The notes beneath the pieces were generated by a model that did no database searches, was not told where the DNA came from, and worked only from the letters and a program-made list of their open reading frames with translations. A stretch of 64,000 bases of DNA from Deinococcus sp. KNUC1210 (GTDB lineage Bacteria; Deinococcota; Deinococci; Deinococcales; Deinococcaceae): assembly GCF_022344005.1 (NCBI RefSeq), contig NZ_CP092194.1:310001-374000 (forward strand), read 5' to 3'. Positions 29,076 through 37,272 of the stretch are shown piece after piece. The position numbers and the translations under genes were made by a program. Position 1 is the stretch's first letter; each line of letters begins with the position of its first letter.

Positions 29076-30209
29076 ATGACCACCATTGCCTCGCCGCTGG
29101 TCGATCCAGGGTTGTTCCTTGCCGTGCAGCAGGCGGCTCCCCTCACCGAAGAGGATGGACAGCTCAGCGGCGCTCTGACCGCGCAGCTCAGGGACGCTGG
29201 CGTTTTCCGGATGCTGGTGCCTGCCGCGCTGGGCGGCCTTCAGACACCGCTGCCCGAGGCGATTGCCGTGATCGAGCAGTTGTCGGCAGCCGATGGCAGC
29301 GCCGGATGGCTGGCCTCCATCGGTGTGTTGTCCAACGCGCTGTCTGCCTGGATGGTTCCTGCCTTTGCCGAGCGGCTTTTTCAGGATGACCCCGGCGTGA
29401 TTCTGGGTGGCAGCGCCATTCCCGGCGGGCGGGCAGTGCCGGTGGAGGGTGGCTACCGCGTGAGCGGCCACTGGACTTTTGCCAGCGGGTGCAGGCATGC
29501 CGGTTGGCTGTTTGCCCTATGCCTCACGCCGGAGGGCCTTCCGGTTCTGGCGACCCTGCCTGCCGCCGCCTGCGAGATTGTTCCCAACTGGCAGACGCTG
29601 GGACTGCGCGGCACCGGCAGCCATGATTTCGCTGTTCACGACCAGTTCGTTCCCGAGGAGCAGACCTTCATGCCGTTCGGTCAGGCTCCCAGGCAACCCG
29701 ACCTGCTGTACACCTTGGGCGTCGATGCGCTGTTCTCGCTGACGGTGGCCCCAGTGCCGCTGGGAATCGCACAGGCCGCCCTCGACGAAACCCGGCACCT
29801 GATGCAGACCAAGGCTGCGCGGGGCGGCGGCCTGCTGTCGGCTCATCCGGTGGTGCAGGAAAACTACGCCGAGGCGACCGGGCTGTATCTGGCAGCCCGC
29901 GCCTTCGTCATGCAGGTGGCGCAGCAGTACTGCGAGGCCGTACAGCAGGGCCGACCCCTCTCGGCGGCAGAGCGGGCACAGGCGAGTCTGGCGGCGCGTC
30001 ATGCCGCGGCCGCCAGTGTGCGGGTGGTCGAGAGGATGCTCGATCTGGCGGGCACCAGCGCTGTTCGGCAGGGTGCGAGGCTCGAACGTCAGCACCGCGA
30101 CGTGACCACGGCGGCGCGGCACGTGCGCTTTCACTGGTCGGGGGAAGTCCAGGCGGGTCAGACGCTGCTGGAGGGCGCTCCGGCGCTGCCTCAGGAACGG
30201 AGCAACTGA
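29076..30209 (+). CDS. Flavin-dependent monooxygenase, acyl-CoA dehydrogenase fold
   Basis: 377 residues. The middle domain has VSGHWTFASGCRHAGWLF and LRGTGSHDFAVHDQFVPEEQTF, the pattern of the HsaA/DszC-type hydroxylase branch of the acyl-CoA dehydrogenase superfamily (C-terminal domain of the Acyl-CoA_dh_2 kind) rather than true acyl-CoA dehydrogenases: a catalytic Glu base is not apparent. Such enzymes hydroxylate aromatic, thiophene or steroid-type substrates and need a separate flavin reductase, which is not seen nearby. The protein ends at 30209, and a second SDR gene follows 154 bases on. Start choice: ATG 29076, where the conserved sequence begins. Substrate unknown. Confidence 0.75.
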   Translation: MTTIASPLVDPGLFLAVQQAAPLTEEDGQLSGALTAQLRDAGVFRMLVPAALGGLQTPLPEAIAVIEQLSAADGSAGWLASIGVLSNALSAWMVPAFAERLFQDDPGVILGGSAIPGGRAVPVEGGYRVSGHWTFASGCRHAGWLFALCLTPEGLPVLATLPAAACEIVPNWQTLGLRGTGSHDFAVHDQFVPEEQTFMPFGQAPRQPDLLYTLGVDALFSLTVAPVPLGIAQAALDETRHLMQTKAARGGGLLSAHPVVQENYAEATGLYLAARAFVMQVAQQYCEAVQQGRPLSAAERAQASLAARHAAAASVRVVERMLDLAGTSAVRQGARLERQHRDVTTAARHVRFHWSGEVQAGQTLLEGAPALPQERSN

Positions 30210-30322
30210 ACACGGCACGCGGGCGACAGCGAGTGAACGTCCTGCCCGATTCCGTCGCTGACCGTTTTCTCTGCTGGTTCCTCTGCTGGCCCAACAACAC
30301 GCCCTCCTTCCGGCAGATGCTC

Positions 30323-30328
30323 TAGAGT
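30323..30328 (+). promoter_or_regulatory. -10 element of the leader-peptide/SDR transcript
   Basis: TAGAGT lies six bases upstream of the ATG of a ten-codon leader at 30335, so transcription probably starts on that ATG. Confidence 0.5.
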
Positions 30329-30334
30329 TCAGAC

Positions 30335-30367
30335 ATGCAAAACCACTGCTGGAGCGGGCTGCTGTGA
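30335..30367 (+). CDS. Ten-residue leader peptide coupled to the SDR
   Basis: ATG at 30335, too short for usual gene calling, encodes MQNHCWSGLL and stops at TGA 30365-30367, which overlaps the GTG start of the SDR gene (30364) as GTGA. Its own start lies six bases after TAGAGT, so it would be leaderless, and the GGAG inside it (30351-30354) is the only ribosome site for the SDR. The SDR would thus be translated by coupling or re-initiation. Whether the peptide's His-Cys-Trp stretch senses anything is not shown. Confidence 0.5.
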   Translation: MQNHCWSGLL

Positions 30368-31131
30368 GCGTCATGTCCAGATTCGATCTGAGTGGGCGAA
30401 CTGCCGTGGTCACCGGGGCGACCAGGGGCCTGGGCCGCGCGTTCGCCCGCGCATTGGCCGAGGCCGGAGCCAATATCGTGATCGTGGGCCGCGACGCCGA
30501 GGCGGCCCGCGAGGTCGAGCAGGAACTGGCCGGTCTTGGCCGCCAGACCCTGACGGTGCTGGCCGACATCACCGTCCGTTCCGAACTGGAAGGCATTCTG
30601 GCTCAGGCGGTCGAGCGCTTCGGGCACGTCGATATTCTGATCAACAATGCCGGAACGTGTATTCATCGCCCCGCGCTGGACGTGACTGACGACGAGTGGG
30701 GGCAGGTGATGAGCGTCAACGTCGATGCGCTGTGGAGAGCGTCTCAGGTCTTCGGGCGGCACATGACCGGGCGCGGCAGCGGCACCATCGTCAATATCGG
30801 CTCGATCTCGGCTATGATCGTCAATCGCCCGCAGTGGCAACCGGCCTATAACGCCTCCAAAGCGGCGGTGCATCAGCTCACCAGGAGTCTGGCGGCAGAG
30901 TGGGCACCGATGGGCGTGCGCGTCAATGCGCTGGCCCCCGGGTACATCAAAACCGATATGGCCCCTGTCGACGAACCGCAGTTCCAGCGCTACTGGATCG
31001 AGGACGCACCCCAGCAGCGCTACGCCACGCCCGACGAACTGGGGCCAGCCATCGTGTTTCTGGCGAGCGACGCCTCCACGTTCATGACCGGTTCGGTGCT
31101 GGTGATCGACGGCGGCTACACCGTGTACTGA
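30364..31131 (+). CDS. SDR-family oxidoreductase (FabG/gluconate dehydrogenase-like)
   Basis: 255 residues from GTG 30364; an ATG at 30373 is an in-frame alternative giving 252. The GTG is favoured because it overlaps the stop of the leader peptide and is served by GGAG nine bases upstream. All SDR elements are present: AVVTGATRGLGRAFARALAE, DILINNAGTCIHRP, NIGSISAMIV and Tyr-x-x-x-Lys in QPAYNASKAAVHQLTRSL, then APGYIKTDMAPV and FMTGSVLVIDGGYTVY. The sequence is closest in feel to the gluconate 5-dehydrogenase/FabG-like group. It may act with the flavin monooxygenase before it or the FAD oxidase after it. The substrate is not predicted. Confidence 0.92.
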   Translation: MSVMSRFDLSGRTAVVTGATRGLGRAFARALAEAGANIVIVGRDAEAAREVEQELAGLGRQTLTVLADITVRSELEGILAQAVERFGHVDILINNAGTCIHRPALDVTDDEWGQVMSVNVDALWRASQVFGRHMTGRGSGTIVNIGSISAMIVNRPQWQPAYNASKAAVHQLTRSLAAEWAPMGVRVNALAPGYIKTDMAPVDEPQFQRYWIEDAPQQRYATPDELGPAIVFLASDASTFMTGSVLVIDGGYTVY

Positions 31132-31478
31132 CGCGACATCGGCGGGTATTCGGCTGCCTGTCTCCTTTGCGGCGGTCAGGCGTGGTGGAGCTTCCAGCGG
31201 GCCCAATTCCGGAAGGACGGGGCGCGGGTCTGGCCTGTGGAGCGCTTCAGGTGGTAAAGATCCGGCCATGATTCCGACGTGATCGTCGGTATGGCTGAGC
31301 CAGGCGGCGAGCTGCGGAAGAGCGCTCGCCGTTTTTGCGGTCCAGCGGCAGCCAGGTGGTCCGGCTCTCACAACTCTGCACACTGCTTTTCAGCGGGTCT
31401 GGGCCAATCACGCCGCAGTCAGGGCTGCTCCGGTACGGTCTGTTTACCGCGCCCAGAGCGTGCAAAGGAGAGTTTCCC
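31132..31478. other. Intergenic, no gene seen
   Basis: 347 bases between the SDR and the FAD oxidase. A six-base-arm inverted repeat CCGACG/CGTCGG near 31274-31289 is the only structure I find. Reading frames here lack coding character. The promoter of the FAD oxidase should lie in the last 100 bases, but no clear element was found. Confidence 0.4.
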
Positions 31479-32891
31479 ATGACCCAGACCCTCGAATCGA
31501 CTCAGCTGTCCTCCCTGACCTTCAGCCCCCTCGCCGCTTCCCTGAAAGGCGAACTCCTGCTGCCAACCTCCGCCGCATACGAGCAGGCCCGGCGGGTGTG
31601 GAACGCTGCCGTCGATCTGTACCCGGCAGCCATCGTCCGTCCGGCACACGCGCCGGACGTGGCTCAGGCCGTGCGCTTCGCCCGCACTCATCGACTGCCT
31701 GTCGCGGTGAGGAGCGGCGGTCATAGCCCCGCTGGTTTCGGCACCGTCGAGGGCGGACTGGTCATCGACCTGTCGAGCATGAAGGCCATCTCGCTCGATG
31801 CCGCCACGCGCCGGGTGTGGGCCGAACCGGGCCTGACCTGGGGTGAAGTCGCGTCCTTCCTGCAACCCTACGACCTGGCGATCACGGCGGGCGACACCCC
31901 GACGGTGGGCGTGGGCGGGCTGACACAGGGCGGCGGTATCGGCTGGTTCGTCCGCAAACACGGACTCGCCCTCGACCGTCTGCGCGGCGTGGAACTCGTG
32001 ACCGCCGACGGCACGGTGCTGCGGGCCAGTGCCACCGAGCATCCCGAGCTGTTCTGGGGCGTGCGCGGCGGCGGAGCGAACTTCGGCGTCATCACCGCCT
32101 ACGAGTTCGAAGCTCACGCGGGCGGCACCGTGCTGGGCGGTCTGGTGATCTTCGACGGCAGTGATGCCCGGCACCTGCTGGGCGAGTATGCCCGCCTCGC
32201 CGCCGCCTCTCCCGACGAACTGTCCACCCAGGCGGTCCTGTTTGCCGCGCCGCCGCTGCCCTTCATTCCTGCCGAGGCGGTCGGGCGTCCGCTGCTCGCC
32301 GTTTCGATGTGCTACAGCGGCGATCTACAGACGGGTGAAGCGGTGACTGCGCCGCTGCGACGCCTGGCCGCGCCGATCCTCGATCTGGTGGCTCCTATGC
32401 CCTATAGCGGCATGCTGCAACTGCCGCTGTATGCCGAAGCGGGTAATCACGGGTTCCGGCACGCCATCCGCTCTCAGTTCGTGCAGCGCGTGGACGACGC
32501 CTTTCTCGATGCCCTGACAGACGGCGCGGCGCAGGCGTTCAATCCGGGCACGCTCATTCAGCTGCGCGTCCTGGGAGGCCAGCTGGCCCGCATTCCCGCC
32601 AGCAGCACCGCCTTTTCTCACCGCGACAAGGCCGCCGTGCTGATGATCTCGCACATGACCCCCAGCGAACTGCCGCCCGTTGCCGCCGAACTCGCGGTGC
32701 AGGCCACCGAACATGTCTGGCAGGCGGTGCGGCCCTTTGCGGCGGGAACCTACGGCAACTTTCTGGCGGTCGGGGAGCAGGGGCGCACGGCGGAGGTGTA
32801 CAGCGCGGCTGTGCTGGAGCGGCTGGCGGCTCTGAAGGCCCAGTACGATCCTCAAAACGTCTTCGCCCGCAACGCGAATATCCGCGCCTGA
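31479..32891 (+). CDS. Berberine-bridge-type FAD-linked oxidoreductase
   Basis: 470 residues from ATG 31479 (AAAGGAG upstream). FAD-binding PCMH domain at about residues 40-215: VRPAHAPDVAQAVRFARTH, then AVRSGGHSPAGFGTVEGGL, where the His after Gly-Gly is the expected covalent FAD attachment, and VGVGGLTQGGGIGWFVRKHGLA. No Cys is seen at the usual second (6-S-cysteinyl) position, so attachment is probably single. The C-terminal BBE motif is YDPQNVFARNANI. Such enzymes oxidise sugars, alcohols or alkaloid-like compounds with O2. No export signal is present. It is near other redox genes, which supports a role in a shared oxidation pathway; the substrate is not known. Confidence 0.9.
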   Translation: MTQTLESTQLSSLTFSPLAASLKGELLLPTSAAYEQARRVWNAAVDLYPAAIVRPAHAPDVAQAVRFARTHRLPVAVRSGGHSPAGFGTVEGGLVIDLSSMKAISLDAATRRVWAEPGLTWGEVASFLQPYDLAITAGDTPTVGVGGLTQGGGIGWFVRKHGLALDRLRGVELVTADGTVLRASATEHPELFWGVRGGGANFGVITAYEFEAHAGGTVLGGLVIFDGSDARHLLGEYARLAAASPDELSTQAVLFAAPPLPFIPAEAVGRPLLAVSMCYSGDLQTGEAVTAPLRRLAAPILDLVAPMPYSGMLQLPLYAEAGNHGFRHAIRSQFVQRVDDAFLDALTDGAAQAFNPGTLIQLRVLGGQLARIPASSTAFSHRDKAAVLMISHMTPSELPPVAAELAVQATEHVWQAVRPFAAGTYGNFLAVGEQGRTAEVYSAAVLERLAALKAQYDPQNVFARNANIRA

Positions 32892-32974
32892 CCCGCGCTC
32901 ACCTGTCTTTATCGGTCCTGGTCGCCTGCGTTCAATCGACCTGACCAGGACCGACCTTGTTCACCGGAGGCCCT

Positions 32975-33595
32975 ATGCCGTTCGATGCCGTGTACGCACC
33001 CCACCCGCCCCAGTTCACCGTTTCTCTCACCCTCGACCAGCTCGCCCGGCGCGACATGCGCTTTGTCCGCAGCGAGGCAGTTCAGCTTCGCGGCACGCTC
33101 GGCCTGCTTCTTCAGGACAGTGCAGATCTGCAACAGGCGCACATTGCTCTGAGGAACGGGCAGACCGAGTGGCACGGCACGCCCGGCCAGTTCGACGAGG
33201 ACGGCAGAATCGACGCTCGTTCTCCGGCGACCGGGTGGAGCGAGTCGACCCTGCTGGCGGCCCTGGACCTGTCTGCCACCGCCCTGCTCGATCTGTCAGT
33301 GCAGGAACTGGCAGCGGCGCTCGCGGGGTGGTCCGTGGGGATCGTCTATGTCTTCGGGCGTCCGACTGGCAGCAGCGTCCCGGGGATGACCCGCCGCCTG
33401 AATCTCGCCAATTTTTTTGATCGACTGGAAGCTGAACTCCTTGCCAGCCGCCACTTCGAAGGCTGCGCCGCCGTCTGGGCCTATCGACTGGATCAGGGTG
33501 GACAGGTGCAGGGCTGGCGTGCAGAGCCTCAGCGACCCAGGCGTGTCGCGGCTTCCCGCGAGCAGGAGCCGCCGCTGTGCCGCATCGAACTCTGA
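32975..33595 (+). CDS. Hypothetical protein, 206 residues
   Basis: ATG 32975 follows CCGGAGG at a good distance, so the gene is likely real. I recognise no family. The sequence shows an N-terminal beta-rich part (PPQFTVSLTLDQLARRDMRF), a middle part rich in Leu/Ala helices (STLLAALDLSATALLDLSVQELAAALAGW), a G-I-V-Y-V-F strand and an acidic/basic C-terminal end, RPRRVAASREQ. No signal peptide or membrane segment is seen. It lies 83 bases after the FAD oxidase on the same strand, perhaps in its transcript. Function is unknown. Confidence 0.6.
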   Translation: MPFDAVYAPHPPQFTVSLTLDQLARRDMRFVRSEAVQLRGTLGLLLQDSADLQQAHIALRNGQTEWHGTPGQFDEDGRIDARSPATGWSESTLLAALDLSATALLDLSVQELAAALAGWSVGIVYVFGRPTGSSVPGMTRRLNLANFFDRLEAELLASRHFEGCAAVWAYRLDQGGQVQGWRAEPQRPRRVAASREQEPPLCRIEL

Positions 33596-33673
33596 ATTCT
33601 CGATGATTGGGAATGAGGTAGCGAAAGTAAACATCTCCTTCGACCTCGCGGTTCTCAATCTGGCAGGCATGAT

Positions 33674-33700
33674 TCGGCCCTCTCTTCAGCAGAGGGCCGA
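33674..33700 (+). terminator. Hairpin in the 33596-33986 gap
   Basis: TCGGCCCTCT (33674-33683) and AGAGGGCCGA (33691-33700) form a perfect ten-base stem with a seven-base loop, followed by TTAACG. It lies 79 bases after the hypothetical gene and may end that transcript, although the T-run is poor. The rest of this 391-base gap contains no gene; the next promoter is not obvious. Confidence 0.5.
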
Positions 33701-33986
33701 TTAACGTTCTGCCTGAGTTTCATATATTGAGAATTGCTGTGACTCTGCGGCAGAGGCGTACAGAGCGGCAGGATTGAAAGCCTGCACAGGTCGGGTGCCG
33801 ATTCAGACTTGATACAATGGCACCCAACCGCACGTTTTTCTCTTTCTGGAGGGCTGCTGGACCCTGCTTCGACTGCGCCGTGTTCTCTGTCGGCACATCC
33901 GTTTCCAGCTCTCTGCCCGGCCTGGTTATCCGACTGTCCATGTTCCGCCGAATCTCCACTCAGACATCTCTTCAGGAGCGCTGCAC

Positions 33987-35489
33987 ATGACCACACACCA
34001 CGACATCGCCGTTCTCGGCGCAGGGTTTGCCGGACTTGGCATGGCAATTCAGCTCAGACGGCGGGGTGTGCACGACGTGGTGGTGTTCGAGCGTGCCTCT
34101 GAAGTCGGCGGCACCTGGCGCGACAACACCTATCCGGGCTGCGCCTGTGACATCAAAAGCGACCTGTACTCCTTCTCGTTCGCGCCCAACCCCGACTGGA
34201 CCCATACCTATGCCCGTCAGCCGGAAATCCTGGCCTACCTGAAGGCCACTGCCGACCGCTTCGGCGTGCGCCCGCAGATCCGTTTCGGGCATGAGGTGCA
34301 GCGGGCCGAGTGGGACGCAGGCGCGGCGCGGTGGCGCATTCAGACCAGCGGAGGCGAGTACACCGCCCGCGTGCTGATCTCTGGTCATGGTCCCCTGATT
34401 CAGCCGAAATGGCCGGATCTTCCCGGCCTGGACAACTTTCAGGGTCAGAAATTCCATTCGGCCCGCTGGGATCACTCGGTCGATCTGACGGAAAAGCGGG
34501 TCGCGGTGATCGGTACAGGCGCGTCGGCGGTTCAGTTCGTGCCCCAGATACGGCAGGTGGCCGGGCAGGTCACCGTCTTTCAGCGCACGCCACCCTGGGT
34601 GATGCCGCGCATGGATCAGCCGACCAGCGAGGGCCGCCGCCGTCTGTTCCGGCGCTATCCGCTGCTCCAGCGGCTGCAACGCCAGTGGGTCTTCGGGGCC
34701 GCGGAGGTGCGGTTCCTGTCGTTCACCAGCGAGCGGTTTCGCCGCGCTGCCGAATCCATCGGCCTGAAGCACCTGGAAGCGCAGGTGAGTGATCCGGTCC
34801 TGCGTGCGAACCTCACCCCGACCTACCGAATCGGCTGCAAACGCATTCTGGTCAGCGACGACTACTATCCGGCCCTGACGCAGCCCAACGTCGAACTCGT
34901 GACCGACGCCATCACGGGCGTGCGCGGCAACCGCATCCTGACGAAGGGTGGCGCAGAGCGCGAATTCGACGTATTGATCGGCGGCACGGGCTTCGACGCC
35001 ACGCATCCACCCGTCGCCAGCATTCTTTATGGAGCCGATGGACGCTCGCTGAAGGACGCCTGGACGCCGCATATGCAGGCGCTGCACGGCACCATGATCG
35101 CCGGATTTCCGAACCTCTTTCTGATCGTCGGGCCGAACACAGCGCTGGGACATAACAGCATCGTGTACATCGCTGAGGCGCAGATCGAGTACATTCTCGA
35201 CGCGCTGAGCTATCTGGACGCTGCCGATCTGGCCGCCCTCGAACCGACTCCGGAAGCGCAGGCGGCCTACAACGCGGCCCTTCAGGAAAAACTGGCCCGC
35301 TCGGTGTGGGTGCAGGGTGGCTGCACCTCGTTTTATCTCGATGACACGGGCCGCAACAGTACCCTGTGGCCCGAACGTGCGGCGCAGTTCCGTCTGACCC
35401 TGCGCCACTTCGACCCGGCCCTGTACCGCAGCTGGCTCAGTCCGAAGCGGCTGCCACCCCTGTTTCCCCGAAAGGCTGTCAGCGCCTGA
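33987..35489 (+). CDS. Baeyer-Villiger-type FAD monooxygenase
   Basis: 500 residues; AGGAG eight bases before ATG 33987. The FAD site is IAVLGAGFAGLGMAIQLRR. EVGGTWRDNTYPGCACD is the hallmark of the flavoprotein monooxygenase/BVMO group; the BVMO fingerprint appears as NFQGQKFHSARWDHS, where the classical form is FxGxxxHxxxW. NADPH is bound by VAVIGTGASAVQFVPQI. The C-terminal ATG-like motif is GGTGFDATHPP. It would insert oxygen next to a carbonyl with NADPH and O2, giving esters or lactones. An alpha/beta hydrolase of the HSL family follows 101 bases later, a pairing often seen in ketone breakdown. The substrate is unknown; other flavin oxygenation is possible. Confidence 0.85.
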   Translation: MTTHHDIAVLGAGFAGLGMAIQLRRRGVHDVVVFERASEVGGTWRDNTYPGCACDIKSDLYSFSFAPNPDWTHTYARQPEILAYLKATADRFGVRPQIRFGHEVQRAEWDAGAARWRIQTSGGEYTARVLISGHGPLIQPKWPDLPGLDNFQGQKFHSARWDHSVDLTEKRVAVIGTGASAVQFVPQIRQVAGQVTVFQRTPPWVMPRMDQPTSEGRRRLFRRYPLLQRLQRQWVFGAAEVRFLSFTSERFRRAAESIGLKHLEAQVSDPVLRANLTPTYRIGCKRILVSDDYYPALTQPNVELVTDAITGVRGNRILTKGGAEREFDVLIGGTGFDATHPPVASILYGADGRSLKDAWTPHMQALHGTMIAGFPNLFLIVGPNTALGHNSIVYIAEAQIEYILDALSYLDAADLAALEPTPEAQAAYNAALQEKLARSVWVQGGCTSFYLDDTGRNSTLWPERAAQFRLTLRHFDPALYRSWLSPKRLPPLFPRKAVSA

Positions 35490-35590
35490 TCCATACAGCG
35501 CAGCAGGGCCGCTCTCTGCCCGCCCGATGTCCGGGAACTGTACTAAGGTGATGAACTGGGGCATCGGTGCTCCGTTTCAGGAGCCGCCTC

Positions 35591-36568
35591 ATGAACAACG
35601 CCAGAACGACTTCTTTCCTTCTCCTGCTCGGCGCAGGCTCTCTCGCGGCTGTTCTGGGGCTCAGACTCCTGAAGGTTCGTCCGAGCATGCAGCTGCGGCT
35701 CGCCCGCCTGTATCTGCGCCTGCGAAGAAAGCGGCCTGATCTGACCGCGCTGGAACACACGTACCGCACCCGTTCATCCCCACAGGCCGCCCCGCTTCCC
35801 GCGTCGCTCAGGGCGCTCTGTACGGTCGAGGAATCGCGGGTACAGGGCTGCCGGGTCATCCGGCTGACGCCCCGCCGTGCATCTGCTGACCTGCATCTGC
35901 TCTATCTGCACGGCGGCTCCTACGTCGATGAGCTGATCCGCAACCACTGGGAGCTAATCGAGGCCCTGATCCGGGCGACGGGAGCGCGGGTGACGGTGCC
36001 GCTGTATCCGCTCGCGCCCGAGCATTCCTCGGCGGCGGCGTTCGCCCTGCTGGACGAGGTGTACCTGACGCTGCTCGCCACCACGCCTGCCGAACAGGTG
36101 GTGCTGTGCGGAGATTCGGCGGGTGGAGGGCTGGCGCTCGCCCAGACCATGCGCCTGCGCGACGCCGGGTTGCCGCAGCCGGGCCGAACCGTGCTGTTTG
36201 CGCCGTGGCTCGATCTGATGCTCAGGGATCCCGCTGTTCGTGCCGCCGAACAGCGGGATCTGATGCTGTACGTGGACTCGCTGAGGCTGTGCGGGTCGTG
36301 GTGGGCCGCAGAGCAGGACACCCGGAAGCCCGCCCTCAGCCCCCTGTACGGCGACCTGACGAACCTGCCGCCTATCGACCTCTATATCGGAACAGACGAC
36401 CTTTTCATCGTGGATGCCCGGACCTTCGAGCGCCGGGCACACGCTGCGGGCGCGGCCGTGCGGCTGTACGAGACGCCCGGCGGATTTCACGTCTTTATGG
36501 CGGTCAGTCTGCTGCCCGAATCGCAGCAGGTCTACGAGCACTTAGCCCGCACCCTCGGCGTTTCGTAG
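35591..36568 (+). CDS. HSL-family alpha/beta hydrolase (esterase/lipase)
   Basis: 325 residues from ATG 35591 with AGGAG at eight bases. The N-terminal 25 residues are hydrophobic (TTSFLLLLGAGSLAAVLGLRLL) and could be a membrane anchor or signal. The oxyanion motif is LYLHGGSYVDE; the nucleophile is in LCGDSAGGGLALA; the Asp is probably in YIGTDDLFI; the His is in GGFHVFMA. These are the features of hormone-sensitive-lipase-type esterases, which cleave short- to medium-chain esters and lactones. It lies directly after the BVMO-type gene on the same strand. A role in opening the ester formed there is reasonable but inferred. Confidence 0.88.
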   Translation: MNNARTTSFLLLLGAGSLAAVLGLRLLKVRPSMQLRLARLYLRLRRKRPDLTALEHTYRTRSSPQAAPLPASLRALCTVEESRVQGCRVIRLTPRRASADLHLLYLHGGSYVDELIRNHWELIEALIRATGARVTVPLYPLAPEHSSAAAFALLDEVYLTLLATTPAEQVVLCGDSAGGGLALAQTMRLRDAGLPQPGRTVLFAPWLDLMLRDPAVRAAEQRDLMLYVDSLRLCGSWWAAEQDTRKPALSPLYGDLTNLPPIDLYIGTDDLFIVDARTFERRAHAAGAAVRLYETPGGFHVFMAVSLLPESQQVYEHLARTLGVS

Positions 36569-36598
36569 TCCGACTTCCGGTGGACGCGCATGCCCGAA

Positions 36599-37114
36599 TC
36601 AGTGTGCCTTCTTCCAGTCTGCCGAGAAATCGCCCATCTGAGCCACGAGGTCGGCCCTCAGTTTGAAACTCAGATTGTCGAGGGTGGCGGCGGTGTTGTA
36701 GCCTGTTTCGCTCCAGAGCGTGACGTACTCGAAGTCGCCGTCGTAGTCGAAGGTCTCGTCTTTCAGGTTTCCCAGCGCCTTCGCCTGCACCTTCGGCGTC
36801 ACGAGGCTCAGGGTGGAGGCGTAGACCAGCTTGCCGTCGGCGTCGTTGCCCGACTCGGCGTGAAAGGACAGCCACGCGGGGCAGGCCGTGTAGCTCTCGC
36901 CGCTCTCGTTCAGCTTCAGCGACGCCGCGAGCTTGGTCAGGGTGTCCTGCGCCATCTGACCGAGTTTGTCGTCGGCCTTGCCGCGCACCTGAATCTCGGC
37001 GCGGCCCACGCACACATGCCCGGTCTTGAAGGGTTCGAGGTTGGTCGGCAGGCGGGCGGCAACGGCGCTGGACAGCAGGGCGAGGCTCAGGGCGGAAGCG
37101 AACATCGGTTTCAT
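36599..37114 (-). CDS. Secreted hypothetical protein
   Basis: 171 residues from ATG 37114, with AAAGGAG upstream. A clear Sec signal peptide MKPMFASALSLALLSSAVAARL suggests export, with cleavage near residue 20. I recognise no family. Two Cys residues (HVCVGRAE and TACPAWLSF) could form a disulphide outside the cytoplasm. The rest is beta-rich (KLVYASTLSLVTPKV, TFDYDGDFEYVTLWSETGYNTA). It follows the carboxypeptidase-regulatory-like gene on the same strand, after a 158-base gap that holds a 16-base tandem repeat. Probably an extracytoplasmic or periplasmic protein of unknown role. Confidence 0.68.
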   Translation of the reverse strand: MKPMFASALSLALLSSAVAARLPTNLEPFKTGHVCVGRAEIQVRGKADDKLGQMAQDTLTKLAASLKLNESGESYTACPAWLSFHAESGNDADGKLVYASTLSLVTPKVQAKALGNLKDETFDYDGDFEYVTLWSETGYNTAATLDNLSFKLRADLVAQMGDFSADWKKAH

Positions 37115-37124
37115 GGCAGACTCC

Positions 37125-37156
37125 TTTGAAGGACAACGTGTTTGAAGGACAACGTG
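37125..37156. repeat. Tandem 16-base duplication
   Basis: TTTGAAGGACAACGTG is repeated exactly twice in tandem (37125-37140 and 37141-37156), just upstream of the secreted protein's start on the minus strand. The duplication lies in its 5' untranslated region and may be a recent replication slip. Confidence 0.9.
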
Positions 37157-37272
37157 AACGAAGAGAGGGCTTCGGCGGAACGGACGAGCAGTGAAGGATG
37201 GAACAGCATTCTGAGAGCTGGCGGCCAGTCGCGCTTGAACCTGGACCCCTGCCGGATTCAGGCGGCCTGAGG

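Noticed and set aside
30322..31383. 353-codon minus-strand frame
   Set aside because: It is antisense to the SDR at 30364-31131, which has a complete SDR motif set.
33972..35564. 530-codon minus-strand frame
   Set aside because: It lies opposite the BVMO-type gene and consists of His/Gln/Arg-rich sequence typical of GC-rich antisense frames.
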